A DNA stretch of 64,000 nucleotides from Deltaproteobacteria bacterium (GTDB lineage: Bacteria > Myxococcota_A > UBA9160 > UBA4427): positions 62,001 to 126,000 of the forward strand of contig JAJDAO010000050.1 of assembly GCA_029261835.1 (NCBI GenBank), in the 5' to 3' direction. Shown here piece after piece: positions 51,419 through 60,522 of this stretch (positions are counted from its first letter, which is position 1; every line of letters begins with the position of its first letter). The notes under the pieces were generated by a model. It was not told the DNA's origin, did not search any database, and saw nothing but the letters and a program-made list of their open reading frames with translations. A program made the translations under genes and the position numbers.

Positions 51419-52612
51419 TCATCCCGGCGCAGCGCTTGCGTTCGAGATCTGGCGCCTGCGCAGCTTGCCGTTGACATAGAAAGAGACGACGTCGATCTCT
51501 CCGTCGCCGTTCACGTCCTGCTCGCGTCGCAGCAACACGGCCTTGCCGTCTACCGTCTCGAAGGTCTCGAATGTGTCCGCGTAGCCACGACCTCGTTGGT
51601 CCCGCTCGATGCGCGCGATCCTCTCGACACCCTCTTGCGACACATAGCGGGTCCAGGTGTCGATGCGGCCATCCCGATCGACATCCTCCTCGGTCCGCAC
51701 GCGCAGTCGCGATTCGTAGAAGACCACGAGGTCGACGATGCCGTCGTTGTCGGCATCGTGTTTTTCCTGACTGAGCGAGTCGCCGCGATAGCGGTAGAAG
51801 ACATCCTTGACCCCGTCGTCGTCGCGGTCGATTTCGCGGGTGCTGAGCCGCCCAGCGCGATAGCGCTCCCAGACATCGGGGTTGCCATCGCCGTTGCCGT
51901 CCAGCACCCGCGCCACGATTTCGCCGCCAGCGTAGTCGCTCCAGGCGTCCATGATGCCGTCGTAGTTGCGGTCCGCCTCCTGGCGCAGCATGAGCCCGCT
52001 GTCGGGATCGACGTAGCGGACCAGCTCGGGCTTGCCGTCGCCATCGCCGTCGAGCACTCGCTTGATCGCCTTGAAGGGCTCGCGATTCGACCAGCGGCCG
52101 GCCGCGATCTCGACCCGAGAGCTGTCGAAGATCTCGACCGGCAGCTCGCGCTCCGCTGGTGCCGCGGAAGCGATTCGCGGGTTCGCGCTCTCGCTGTCGG
52201 GCATGTCGGGGTCGACCACGCGGGTTCGCAGCGCCTCGGGGCGTGGTTTGCCGCGCCCGCTGACGGCCCAGAGAAGATCGCCCTGGACGGCTTGCTGCTC
52301 TGCCAGCCTCTGCTGATAGGCTGCCTCTTCGCTTCGCTCGCTCTCGCTTCGCTGCTTCTCAGCCCGCCGCCGGGCGGCCTCGCGCTGCTCTTGCTCGCGG
52401 GTCGCGGCGGCCTCTTGGGCGGCGCGGTGCTCGCGCTCGAGACGGGCGGCCTCGTCGACTTCGCGCAGCAGCTCGTGATCGACGGTCTCCTCCAAACTTG
52501 GAGGCTGCTGAGCGGGGGGCTCTTCAGCCCGCCCGCGGCCGGCCAGCGCGGGGGCCAGCATGAGCATCGCGGTCAGCATTGCGATCGCCGCCCGGTGTTG
52601 ACTGGACGCCAT
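51419..52612 (-). CDS. Secreted protein with DxDGDG (EF-hand-like) repeats
   Basis: 397 residues. A signal peptide (AMLTAMLMLAPALAG) is followed by an Ala/Glu/Arg-rich coiled coil (residues about 30-100). Then seven calcium-loop repeats of the type D-x-D-x-D/N-G occur at about 25-residue spacing: LDGDGDGKPELV, ADRNYDGIMDAW, LDGNGDGNPDVW, IDRDDDGVKDVF, HDADNDGIVDLV, VDRDGRIDTW and QDVNGDGEIDVV. Such repeats (FG-GAP/VCBS-like or Excalibur-like) form a calcium-stabilised propeller or ladder. The neighbour on the other strand is a vWA protein with a similar acidic loop. Function beyond binding is not predictable. Confidence 0.82.
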   Translation of the reverse strand: MASSQHRAAIAMLTAMLMLAPALAGRGRAEEPPAQQPPSLEETVDHELLREVDEAARLEREHRAAQEAAATREQEQREAARRRAEKQRSESERSEEAAYQQRLAEQQAVQGDLLWAVSGRGKPRPEALRTRVVDPDMPDSESANPRIASAAPAERELPVEIFDSSRVEIAAGRWSNREPFKAIKRVLDGDGDGKPELVRYVDPDSGLMLRQEADRNYDGIMDAWSDYAGGEIVARVLDGNGDGNPDVWERYRAGRLSTREIDRDDDGVKDVFYRYRGDSLSQEKHDADNDGIVDLVVFYESRLRVRTEEDVDRDGRIDTWTRYVSQEGVERIARIERDQRGRGYADTFETFETVDGKAVLLRREQDVNGDGEIDVVSFYVNGKLRRRQISNASAAPG

Positions 52613-52997
52613 GGATCGATCCCCTCTGGGCTCGGGCGCGATCAGCGAAGCTTGTCACAGCCCCGGAATTCGTAAAGAGCCGGGCAAATCATCGACGCGC
52701 CGCAGCATTTTCCTCGATGCCCGGGATTCTGTCGTGGGTGGCCCTCTGGCACTCAGGAGTTCCTTCGGTCTCGAGAATTGCATTGAGACAGCCTTTGCTT
52801 CACTTTCGGAGCCCATTCGTATACATTGAGGCTGTGGTGGAATGCACACTCGTTGGGGCCTCTTGGTCGACGTATCCTGACGCGGCGCAGCGAACTTGCG
52901 CCGATGAGATCGTCACCCCCCCCGCGGCATCCCCCAAACACAGCGCCGGATCCAAGCCGGGCACGACCGGGTCCGCGCTCCGAACGGGAGATTGGCA
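52613..52997. other. Intergenic region upstream of the patatin gene
   Basis: About 385 bp between divergent genes (DxDGDG protein on minus, patatin on plus). Must hold both promoters. GGGAG at 52986-52990 is the ribosome binding site of the patatin gene. No repeat or RNA gene was recognised. Confidence 0.4.
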
Positions 52998-54338
52998 GTG
53001 GGTCTCACTCTGATACGCAAGAGTGTCGGCACGGCTCCCAAGCGCAATCCCAAGATCGCGCTGGTGCTGGCTGGCGGAACGGTCACCGGTGGGGCGTTCA
53101 AGGTCGGCGGCATCAAGGCGCTCGACGACTTCATGGTCGGTCGCGGCGTCAGCGAGTTCGACACCTATGTCGGGCTCTCCGCAGGTGCGATTCTCGCAAT
53201 ACAGTTGGCGGGTGGGGTCACGCCCAGCGAGATGGTCAAGGTGCTGGAGGGCACGAGCGAGCGCTTCGACCAGCTTCGTCCCATCGATTTCTATAGCCCC
53301 AACTGGGGCGAGTTCGGCGCCCGACCGGGAAAGCTCCTCTACGATCTATCCTCCTACCTGCCGGGTGTCACGCTGGATTTCGTGCGTGGGCTTCCCAACC
53401 TCACGGATGCCGTCGGCGATGCAGCGCGCCAGCTCATCAAGGAGCCCAGCTACACGCATCTCGAGGGGCTGGTGCTGCGCCTGATCGAGCACACCGCCCC
53501 CAGACGCCAGATGCCGGCACTGACGAATCACATCCCCTCCGGTCTCTTCGACAACTCTGCGCTGGAGCGCTGGATGAGGCGCAACCTGGAGCGCATTGGC
53601 GTGTCCAATGACTTCCGTGCCTTCCAACGCCGCCGCAAGGTGCAGCTCTATCTCAGTGCATGTGATCTCGACACTGCTGAGCGTGTGATCTTTGGTGCGG
53701 ACGAGAACTGCGAGCTCACCATCTCGCAGGCGATGCAGGCTTCGACTGCGCTCCCGATCTTCTATAAGCCAGCCCGAATCAACGGCATCGACTATGTCGA
53801 CGGCGGGGTGCGAAACACTGCGAACATCGACGTCGCGATCGAGAAGGGTGCAGACCTGATCATCTGCTACAACCCATTCCGTCCCTTCTTGAATCGCGTC
53901 GACGAGGAGGCCAGCGAACCGGGCTACTTCGCCGATGGTCGCTACCTGGCCGACCGCGGTCTCAAGCTCGTCATCAACCAAGTCTTCCGAACTCTGCTGC
54001 ACTCGCGGCTCAAGCTCGGCATGCAGCGCTATCTGGCCGACGATCGCTTCAAGGGCGACATCGTCTTGCTCGAGCCTCGAGAGCACGATGCCAATTTCTT
54101 TGCCCTCAACCCGCTCGCGTTCTGGCGTCGCGCCGAGGCCGTTCAACACGGATTTGAGTCGGTGCGTGACACCATCGAGCGAAACTTCGACGAGCTGAGT
54201 GAAGTATTCGCCCGCTACGGTCTCGAGATGAGCCGCACAGCGGCGCGCGTCAAGGCGGAAGAGATCCGGCAGGAGCGCGGGTGGAAGACGGGAGAGTCAG
54301 AGGAGGACCAACCGTCGCTCAGGCTGGTGCGTGCCTGA
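52998..54338 (+). CDS. Patatin-like phospholipase
   Basis: 446 residues. The oxyanion region ALVLAGGTVTGGAFKVGGIKAL, nucleophile elbow YVGLSAGAILA (G-x-S-x-G) and catalytic Asp in YVDGGVRNTANI match the patatin/RssA-like group. A middle insert (residues about 100-200) is unlike the shortest family members and resembles the DUF3336-free bacterial group. It hydrolyses acyl groups from phospholipids or related esters, probably in the cytoplasm or inner-membrane face, since no signal peptide is seen. GTG 52998 follows GGGAG at eight bases; TTG 52992 is also in frame. Confidence 0.88.
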   Translation: MGLTLIRKSVGTAPKRNPKIALVLAGGTVTGGAFKVGGIKALDDFMVGRGVSEFDTYVGLSAGAILAIQLAGGVTPSEMVKVLEGTSERFDQLRPIDFYSPNWGEFGARPGKLLYDLSSYLPGVTLDFVRGLPNLTDAVGDAARQLIKEPSYTHLEGLVLRLIEHTAPRRQMPALTNHIPSGLFDNSALERWMRRNLERIGVSNDFRAFQRRRKVQLYLSACDLDTAERVIFGADENCELTISQAMQASTALPIFYKPARINGIDYVDGGVRNTANIDVAIEKGADLIICYNPFRPFLNRVDEEASEPGYFADGRYLADRGLKLVINQVFRTLLHSRLKLGMQRYLADDRFKGDIVLLEPREHDANFFALNPLAFWRRAEAVQHGFESVRDTIERNFDELSEVFARYGLEMSRTAARVKAEEIRQERGWKTGESEEDQPSLRLVRA

Positions 54339-54490
54339 GCCGCGCCTCGAGCGGCTGGCCGGCGTGCGCAGGAACCACCGATTCTGCCGGGAGCCGTTGC
54401 AGCTCGGGTAATTGCCCGGTAATATATTGCGTCCCGCACCTCGGGCGAGGTCTGCCCGCGGTGCGTTCCAGCGCCTCCGGTTGCCGCTTG

Positions 54491-55279
54491 ATGTGCACTC
54501 TGATTGCGATTCATCGTAGCGTTCCCGGCTATCCACTCGTGGTGGCGGCAAACCGGGACGAATACCTCAGCCGGCCCGCGGCGGGGCCGGCCCTGCGCAG
54601 GACACCCGGGGGTTGGGTCGTGGCTCCATTGGATTTGCACGCCGGGGGGAGCTGGCTGGGTCTCAATCGCCGCGGGGTCTTCTCGGCGCTGACGAACCTG
54701 AAGAACGACGAGCCGGATCCGAAGCGTGAGTCGCGGGGTCTCGTGGTGATGGAGGCTTTGGCTGCCGCGAGTGCCGAGAGGGCGGCGACCAGATTGGGAG
54801 CGCTGCCGGAGGGGAGGTACAACCCTTTCAACTGTTTGGTCGCCGATGCTGAGCGGGCCTATCTGCTGGTCTATCGGGATGTGCCCCAGCTTCGGGAGCT
54901 ACCGCCAGGAGTGCACGTGATCGGAAACGGAGATGCGGGTGACACCGCCTTGCCCAAGGTCGGGCGGGTCCTGCGGCGGGCACGTGCGGCAGCGAATCTA
55001 CCGCGAGAACGCCTCTTGGAGGCGTTGGCCGACATCTGCCGCGAGCACGATTGCGCGGACCACCCCTTGGATGACACGTGCGTTCACTTGGCGGACACAT
55101 ACGGAACCCGAAGCTCGATTCTGCTCGAGCTGACCGGGTCGTTGGAGGAGAGCCGGTTGCTCTATGCCGACGGCCCGCCGTGCGTCGAGCAGTACGAGGA
55201 TTGTTCCTCCCTACTGGATGAGCTGAGGCAAGCGCCCAGCTACGGAGCGGTGGGGATTCGCGAGAGGAAGGCGAGTTGA
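54491..55279 (+). CDS. NRDE/TANGO2-family protein
   Basis: 262 residues. MCTLIAIHRSVPGYPLVVAANRDEYLSRP places Cys2 and the NRDE motif exactly as in the family, followed by WVVAPLDLHAGGSWLGLNRRGVFSALTNL (GGTWLG-like) and NPFNCLVADAERAYLL. N-terminal Cys suggests an Ntn-hydrolase-like fold. Bacterial members have no settled role; eukaryotic TANGO2 is linked to haem or lipid handling. ATG 54491 is fixed by the family N-terminus. Its stop overlaps the TTG start of the next gene. Confidence 0.85.
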   Translation: MCTLIAIHRSVPGYPLVVAANRDEYLSRPAAGPALRRTPGGWVVAPLDLHAGGSWLGLNRRGVFSALTNLKNDEPDPKRESRGLVVMEALAAASAERAATRLGALPEGRYNPFNCLVADAERAYLLVYRDVPQLRELPPGVHVIGNGDAGDTALPKVGRVLRRARAAANLPRERLLEALADICREHDCADHPLDDTCVHLADTYGTRSSILLELTGSLEESRLLYADGPPCVEQYEDCSSLLDELRQAPSYGAVGIRERKAS

Positions 55280-55602
55280 GACGAATTGGAAGCAACATCA
55301 GGAAGAAGAACTCAGAAGAGCGCTCTCACCGGTTGACGCAGAACATTATTGAGTACTCGACCGCTGAGACGCCCAAGAACGACTATCCGCGTCGGATCGT
55401 CTCGCCGCCGCGCCCTTCGGCGTGCTGCACGGACACGAACCGAATCAGTGTCGGAAGCGTTCGAGAGGTCGAGGGCTTCAAGTTCTGCTACAAGGTCTGC
55501 CGGGAGTGTGGTCATGCGGTGAAGTACTTCTTCCCCGCCATGGAGTCGACCAGCAGGGCCGTGAAGAGGTATCGCGAGAGCCAGAAGTACCTGCTGCAAT
55601 AG
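55276..55602 (+). CDS. Small Cys-containing protein, function unknown
   Basis: 108 residues starting at TTG 55276, which overlaps the preceding stop (TTGA) and follows AGGAAGG. The central part FCYKVCRECGHAVKYFFPA carries three Cys in a C-x3-C-x2-C order, with CCT earlier in PSACCTDTNR, suggesting one zinc site. The N-terminus is Arg/Lys-rich. No named family is recognised. Coupled translation with the NRDE gene suggests a shared transcript. Confidence 0.6.
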   Translation: MRRIGSNIRKKNSEERSHRLTQNIIEYSTAETPKNDYPRRIVSPPRPSACCTDTNRISVGSVREVEGFKFCYKVCRECGHAVKYFFPAMESTSRAVKRYRESQKYLLQ

Positions 55603-55632
55603 CCGCAGCAGAGCGAAGCCGAGAGTCAAGAG

Positions 55633-55657
55633 AGGGCGGCCGTCAGGTCGCCCTTTC
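55633..55657 (+). terminator. Probable Rho-independent terminator
   Basis: AGGGCG (55633-55638) and CGCCCT (55649-55654) pair around a ten-base loop and are followed by TTCTCG. It lies 31 bp after the small Cys protein gene and before folC, whose ribosome binding site (AGAGGAG) comes 20 bp later. Confidence 0.45.
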
Positions 55658-55681
55658 TCGTACGATCGCCAGAGGAGACGC

Positions 55682-57052
55682 GTGGCTTCCGGCAGCAGCA
55701 AGCCCGTCAGCACCTTCGAGGAAGCCGCCGCCTACCTCGAGGGGCTGATCAATCTCGAGCGCCGGCCCAGCTTCGCCTACAAGAGGCTCGGGCTCGAACC
55801 CATTCGTCGCCTGCTCGAGAGGTTGGGGCATCCGGAGCGCGACCTCTCGATCGTCCACGTCGCGGGCTCGAAGGGCAAGGGCTCCTCCTGCCTGTTCGCG
55901 GAGGCCATCCTGGAGGCCGCGGGCGAACGCGTGGGCACCTTCACGTCTCCCCACCTCGAGCGCTGGAGCGAGCGTTTTCGAGTCGCCTCGCGTGAGGTCG
56001 ACGGGGCGCTGCTCAGCGCGGCGGTCGAGCGTCTGCGGCCGCATGTCGATGCTCTGCGGCGCGAGGACCCGGCGACGGCCCCGACGTTCTTCGATGCCAC
56101 CACCGCTGCGGCACTGATCCTCTTCCGCGAGGCCGGCGTATCTCGCGTGCTGCTCGAAGTGGGGCTGGGGGGTCGGCTCGACTCGACCAACGCCGTCACG
56201 CCGGCCGTCACCTGCATCACCAGCATTGAGCTCGAGCACACCGACAAGCTCGGCGAGACGCGCGCGGCCATCGCGAGCGAGAAGGCGGGCATTCTCAAGA
56301 CCGGGATCCCCTGCGTTTGCGGCCGGCTCGGACAGGAGGCCGAAACGGTCGTGCGCGAGCGCGCGGCGCAGCTCGCTACGCCCCTCTACCGGCTGGGGGA
56401 GGACTTCTCTGTCGAGCCGGATACCCCCGTGGAGGCGGGTGGCGCCCCGCTGCTCTGCCAGCGTTTTCGTTACCGAGAGTCCGACGGTTTCGAGGTGGAG
56501 GTCGAGCTGCCGGTTCTCGGGACTCATCAGCTCCAGAACGCCTCGCTCGCGCTGGCGGCCACGCGGCGCCTGGCCGCCCACTCTGATGATCTGCTGGCCG
56601 ATGCCGCCCGTCGTGGACTGGCCCGGGTCAGACTTCCGGGGCGCGTCGAGCTGCTGGCTCGGCGGCCCTGGGTGCTCGTCGATGCGGCCCACACGGCGGC
56701 GTCGGCACGGGCCCTAGCGAGCGTGCTGGGCGAGTTCGCCGCAGCTCGTCGGCATCTCGTGCTCTCGGTCTCGGCCGACAAAGACTTGCGAGCCATCCTC
56801 GAGGCTTTGCTGCCTCACGCGGACATGCTGTGGCTGACGCGAGCCGAGCCCGTGCGGTCGCTCGACCCAGAGCGCTTGGAGCAAGTCGCCCGCAGTGTGG
56901 CACCGCGACTCGCCTCGAGAATCGTGCCCGATCCCGATAAGGCCGTGCGCGCCGCCCGTGAGTCGCTGTCGCGCGACGACATCCTCTGCTGCGCCGGATC
57001 GATCTACCTGGCCGGTATCGCGCGCGCCGCCCTTCGCAGAGATAGCTCCTAG
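55682..57052 (+). CDS. folC: Dihydrofolate synthase / folylpolyglutamate synthase
   Basis: 456 residues from GTG 55682. The Mur-ligase-type ATPase is evident: IVHVAGSKGKGSSCLFAEAIL (P-loop), GTFTSPHLERWSERF (FolC-specific), LLEVGLGGRLDSTNAV, ITSIELEHTDKLG, EKAGILKTG and the C-terminal RVELLARRPWVLVDAAHTAASARAL. It adds glutamate to dihydropteroate and folates. The usual neighbour accD is not present. It converges with the GH20 gene; the MITE-like element and the hairpin at 57167 lie in between. Confidence 0.95.
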   Translation: MASGSSKPVSTFEEAAAYLEGLINLERRPSFAYKRLGLEPIRRLLERLGHPERDLSIVHVAGSKGKGSSCLFAEAILEAAGERVGTFTSPHLERWSERFRVASREVDGALLSAAVERLRPHVDALRREDPATAPTFFDATTAAALILFREAGVSRVLLEVGLGGRLDSTNAVTPAVTCITSIELEHTDKLGETRAAIASEKAGILKTGIPCVCGRLGQEAETVVRERAAQLATPLYRLGEDFSVEPDTPVEAGGAPLLCQRFRYRESDGFEVEVELPVLGTHQLQNASLALAATRRLAAHSDDLLADAARRGLARVRLPGRVELLARRPWVLVDAAHTAASARALASVLGEFAAARRHLVLSVSADKDLRAILEALLPHADMLWLTRAEPVRSLDPERLEQVARSVAPRLASRIVPDPDKAVRAARESLSRDDILCCAGSIYLAGIARAALRRDSS

Positions 57053-57055
57053 CCG

Positions 57056-57166
57056 CCCGGACTATTCATGAAGGTTCGTAGCGAGGCCGTGCAGATGACG
57101 TTCCGGTTTCTCGTTCCAGAACGAGCAGATGTGCGGCCGCAGTAGGAGCTTCATGAATAATCCGGG
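57056..57166. repeat. MITE-like element with 18-bp terminal inverted repeats
   Basis: CCCGGACTATTCATGAAG (57056-57073) and CTTCATGAATAATCCGGG (57149-57166) are inverted copies with one mismatch. The 75 bp in between have no coding potential. A single end matching at 17 of 18 bases occurs at 29951-29968, and a shorter match near 43299. These ends resemble IS1380-type termini, but no transposase is in the window. Confidence 0.7.
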
Positions 57167-57191
57167 CCGGTGTCCTGTCCCAGGACACCGG
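57167..57191. terminator. Bidirectional terminator-like hairpin
   Basis: CCGGTGTCCTG (57167-57177) and CAGGACACCGG (57181-57191) form a perfect 11-bp stem with a three-base loop between the convergent folC and GH20 genes, directly after the MITE-like element. No T-run is present, so termination would depend on the stem or on Rho. Confidence 0.5.
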
Positions 57192-57212
57192 CGGTGACCG
57201 GCCCGCGTGGCC

Positions 57213-59213
57213 TCATCCGGCCAGCGACTCCCGCACTGCCCGCAGTACGCCCGCGACGGTAATCGGCTCTCGCGTCGGCGGCGGGCTGGGGCGATTGTTC
57301 TCCAGCGCGCGCGCTGCCTTTCGCATGGCCCGCACCGAGCGCATCAAGCGCCGCCGCGTGACCTCGAAGTCCGACGGCAGGCTGCGCGCGAGCCAAAGCC
57401 TCTTCAGCCTGCGGCCGAGCGCGGTCTGCTCGCCCGCCAGATCTGCCAGGCGCCTGGCCAGGCGACGTCGGTCGCCGGCCTTCCAGAGCGCGGGATCGCG
57501 ACGCCAAGCGTTGTAGTCGAGACCCGCCCGCGCCTTCTCGAGTGCGAAGCGCGAAGCATCCGCTGCATAGAGCATCTCTTTGAGCGCCAGGTGCTCAGCC
57601 GTGCAGCGCTCGTGAGCGGCCTCGATTCTCGCGCGCAGTTTCCCGAGTCGTGTCAGGGCGCTGTCGATCTTCGCCGCTCTACTCGCGCCAATGAAGTAGG
57701 CGGTCTCGACGTCGTCGAAGAAGAGGTACTGAAGGGGAGAGCCGTTGAAGATTGGAAACCCCGGATCGTGTATGGCGCCCAGAGCCCGGTACAGGCGTGC
57801 GACCTCGCCGGTCGCATCGCCGAAGAGAGAACGCGAGAAGGCACGGTCGAAGTAGCGCGCCTCGCATTCGCCGGACCAGCCCTCCTGAGCGCCCCACGCG
57901 TAGCCCAGGAACGAATTGCCCTGCAGGTTGTAGTGGCCGTAGTCGCCCCAGTCGGTGTTGAGCAATCCGCGGGCGCCGTGCCGACGTCCCGCGTCGGCCC
58001 AGCCCGAGATGTTCTGCAGGCTGTTGCGGATTCTCGGGAAGAGCGAGTTCCAGCTCGAGGTTCCCGGACAGACCAGGAATTCGATGCCGTTGTTGGCGAA
58101 GATCGCCACGCGGTCATAGTCGAAATTCGCCTCATACCACCAATCGAGCAGGATCAGGTCGCGATCGATTTCGGGCGCACGCTCCGGGTGCGCGTGAACG
58201 ACGTCTCCCCAGATCATCGTCCGCTTGCCGTGCCGCTCGGCCAGATCGCGCACGCGCCTCACGTGCTGCAGGTAGAGCCCGCCGGGCCCGAGCTGCTCGG
58301 AGAGATCGGCCGATCTTCCCCGCCCGAGATCCCACGGCTCGTCACAGTTGGCGTTGAATAGTCCCGAGCGGAAGTTGGGCAGGTAGTCCGCGTAGAGCTC
58401 CCGCAGCAGCTCGTAGCTCCCCGGATCTGCCGGCGTGATGGTCCAGCCCGCCTCCGTTTCTGCCAGTCGGCGGTAGCGGGGCCACTTCAGCACGTGCTCC
58501 ATGTGCCCGAACGACTGCAGCGAGGGGATGAGGTCCACGAAGCGGGTTGCCGCGTAGGCGTCGATTTCGCGTAGCGTCTCGGCATCCAGCGCGCTGCCGT
58601 CTCGCCCGATCTCGGGGTGGCGGCGAAAGCGGAAGGTGTGCTCGGTGTAGAGCATCAGCACGTTGAGCTTGAGCGCCGCACAGAGGTCGACCAGGGCCAG
58701 CAAGCTCTCCGGCTTCGGCACCTTGCCGCGGGAGATGTCGAGCATGATGCCGCGCAGCTCGAAGCGGGGTGCGTCGTCGATGCGACAGGCTGGAATGCTC
58801 GCACTGGGGCGCACGAGCTGGAGCAGTGTCTCCACGGCGTAGCGCAGCCCGGCTGGTCCGCCGCCGCTCAGCTTGATGCGCTCTCGGCCCACGCTGGCTC
58901 GATAGCCCTGGCCGCGCGCGGCGGCGTCCGCTTTGGAATCGAGGCCGGTATCGATCTCGAGCTCGATACGCTGGCCCAGATCGTGGCACTCGCCGTGGCT
59001 CTCGATGGCGAGCGAGACACCGCAGACCTCCCTCACGCCATCGCGCAGTCTTCGCGCGCTGGCGAAGTCCCGTTCGTCGGCACCGGGTGCGAGTACGACG
59101 GGGAGCCCCGTGACGAGCCGGAACGAGCCGGCGAGTGGCGTGGCCCGGCGCGGCTTTGGCAGGATCGCAGGCAGCCGCTGGACTCGGGCGGGTGGCTTCT
59201 TCGACGGGCTCAT
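57213..59213 (-). CDS. GH20-type beta-N-acetylhexosaminidase-like glycosidase
   Basis: 666 residues. An N-terminal GH20b-like domain (LPAILPKPRRATPLAGSF to GPAGLRYAVETLLQLVRP) precedes the catalytic barrel: RFELRGIMLDISRGKVPKPESLLALVDLCAALKLNVLMLYTEHTFRF, FVDLIPSLQSFGHMEHVL and GLFNANCDEPWDLGRG with the catalytic Asp-Glu pair. A C-terminal helical part of about 200 residues follows, Arg-rich. Hydrolyses terminal N-acetylhexosamine or a related sugar. ATG 59213 is chosen over a longer start because no leader precedes it; with no signal peptide it probably acts in the cytoplasm on imported oligosaccharides. No sugar transporter is adjacent. Confidence 0.82.
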   Translation of the reverse strand: MSPSKKPPARVQRLPAILPKPRRATPLAGSFRLVTGLPVVLAPGADERDFASARRLRDGVREVCGVSLAIESHGECHDLGQRIELEIDTGLDSKADAAARGQGYRASVGRERIKLSGGGPAGLRYAVETLLQLVRPSASIPACRIDDAPRFELRGIMLDISRGKVPKPESLLALVDLCAALKLNVLMLYTEHTFRFRRHPEIGRDGSALDAETLREIDAYAATRFVDLIPSLQSFGHMEHVLKWPRYRRLAETEAGWTITPADPGSYELLRELYADYLPNFRSGLFNANCDEPWDLGRGRSADLSEQLGPGGLYLQHVRRVRDLAERHGKRTMIWGDVVHAHPERAPEIDRDLILLDWWYEANFDYDRVAIFANNGIEFLVCPGTSSWNSLFPRIRNSLQNISGWADAGRRHGARGLLNTDWGDYGHYNLQGNSFLGYAWGAQEGWSGECEARYFDRAFSRSLFGDATGEVARLYRALGAIHDPGFPIFNGSPLQYLFFDDVETAYFIGASRAAKIDSALTRLGKLRARIEAAHERCTAEHLALKEMLYAADASRFALEKARAGLDYNAWRRDPALWKAGDRRRLARRLADLAGEQTALGRRLKRLWLARSLPSDFEVTRRRLMRSVRAMRKAARALENNRPSPPPTREPITVAGVLRAVRESLAG

Positions 59214-59570
59214 CGCGGCAATATACAGGCCGGCGCTCTGCGGTGACCGAATTGCGGGTGGGCGGAGCAAGAAAGCGCCCGGGCCGGCTCCTCGCACAAA
59301 GTGCGAAGGGAGGGGTAGCCAGTCCGGGCGCCACAACCCTGGAGTTCTGTCAGGGGCCCGCTCCTCCGATACCCCGACCGCCCCCCACGGCCTTCGCTAG
59401 AGCAAGCGGCGTGCCAGATATCATGCCTGCGGCCGGACGCGGCTAAGTCATCGAAATCACGTCGCCTTGCAGAACAGGCTGGCAGCGCGTTCGCGACTGG
59501 CCGGCAGCAGGCCGGCAAGCAATCTCGTCACAGTGCCGCAAATTGCGGTTTCGAACCGAGAGTTGGCCGC

Positions 59571-60497
59571 TCAATCGGTCGGCAGCCTGCGCGCAATCGC
59601 TCGGATGTGGGCCGGCGTCGTGCCGCAACAGCCGCCCACCAGACGGGCGCCCGCCCGAAGCCACGAGGCTGCGTGACGAGCGAACTCATCGGGCGAGCAG
59701 TTCTCGCTCCGCTCGAATCCCTTCCCGTCTTCGGGCTCTCCGAGGTTGGCATAGACGCCGAACGGAAGATCTTGCTCGCTCAGCACAGCGAGGCACTGTG
59801 CGACGGCAGAGGGAGGCAGACAGTTGACCAGCACGGCCAGCGGCTCATAGGGCAAGACGGCGCGCGCGGCCTCGGCCAGCGGCTCTCCCGAGAGAAGCTC
59901 TGCCGCCTGCCAGGAAACGAAGCTTACGAGCAGCGGAAGCCCGGTTGCGCGTGCGGCCTCGGCCGCCGCCACGGCCTCTCGCACTGTGTTCATCGTCTCG
60001 ACCAGGATCAGATCGACTCCCGCATGAGCGAGGTTGTCCGCGTGTCGCCCGTGTTCGCGACGCAGGCTCTGCGAATCGGGGACGCGATCGGGCCGGTAGC
60101 AGTCCTCCAGCGTCGGGGCCGAGCCCGCGACCAGAATCCGGTGCCGCGCGGTGCCGGCTCCCTCACGCGCGAGATTCACTGCCAGCTCGCTGAGCTCTCG
60201 GTCGCGCAGTGCGAGATCAGCCCGCTCGCCGCCCGCTCGATCGAGTGTGCGGCGTTGCGTGCGAAACGTATTGGCGGTGAGAATCTCGGCCCCCGCACCG
60301 GCATAGTGGCTGTGGATCAGTGCGACGTCCCGAGGCGCGTCGAGCAGTGCGTGACTCGACCAGAGCGGAAGCCCGGTGTAGATGCCTCGCCGCTCGAGCT
60401 CGGTTCCGGTGGCCCCGTCCAGCAGGAGCGGGGGCCCGGCCTCGAGCCTCTCGCGCAGAAAACTGCCGGGCGCTGTCTCGTGCTCCCGTTCGCCCAT
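59571..60497 (-). CDS. Homocysteine S-methyltransferase family protein
   Basis: 308 residues. GPPLLLDGATGTELERRGI, SHYAGAGAEILTANTFRTQ, ILVAGSAPTLEDCY, GVDLILVETMNTVREAVAAAEAAR, VLVNCLPPSAVAQC (zinc Cys) and ARLVGGCCGTTPAHIRAIA (zinc Cys pair) are standard for the S-methylmethionine/betaine/folate-type homocysteine methyltransferases. The stand-alone length suits MmuM-type enzymes that use S-methylmethionine. ATG 60497 is divergent from the GH36 gene with only 25 bp in between, so the two promoters overlap coding sequence or each other. Confidence 0.9.
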   Translation of the reverse strand: MGEREHETAPGSFLRERLEAGPPLLLDGATGTELERRGIYTGLPLWSSHALLDAPRDVALIHSHYAGAGAEILTANTFRTQRRTLDRAGGERADLALRDRELSELAVNLAREGAGTARHRILVAGSAPTLEDCYRPDRVPDSQSLRREHGRHADNLAHAGVDLILVETMNTVREAVAAAEAARATGLPLLVSFVSWQAAELLSGEPLAEAARAVLPYEPLAVLVNCLPPSAVAQCLAVLSEQDLPFGVYANLGEPEDGKGFERSENCSPDEFARHAASWLRAGARLVGGCCGTTPAHIRAIARRLPTD

Positions 60498-60522
60498 GGC
60501 ACCGACCTCGCTATACCCTGGG

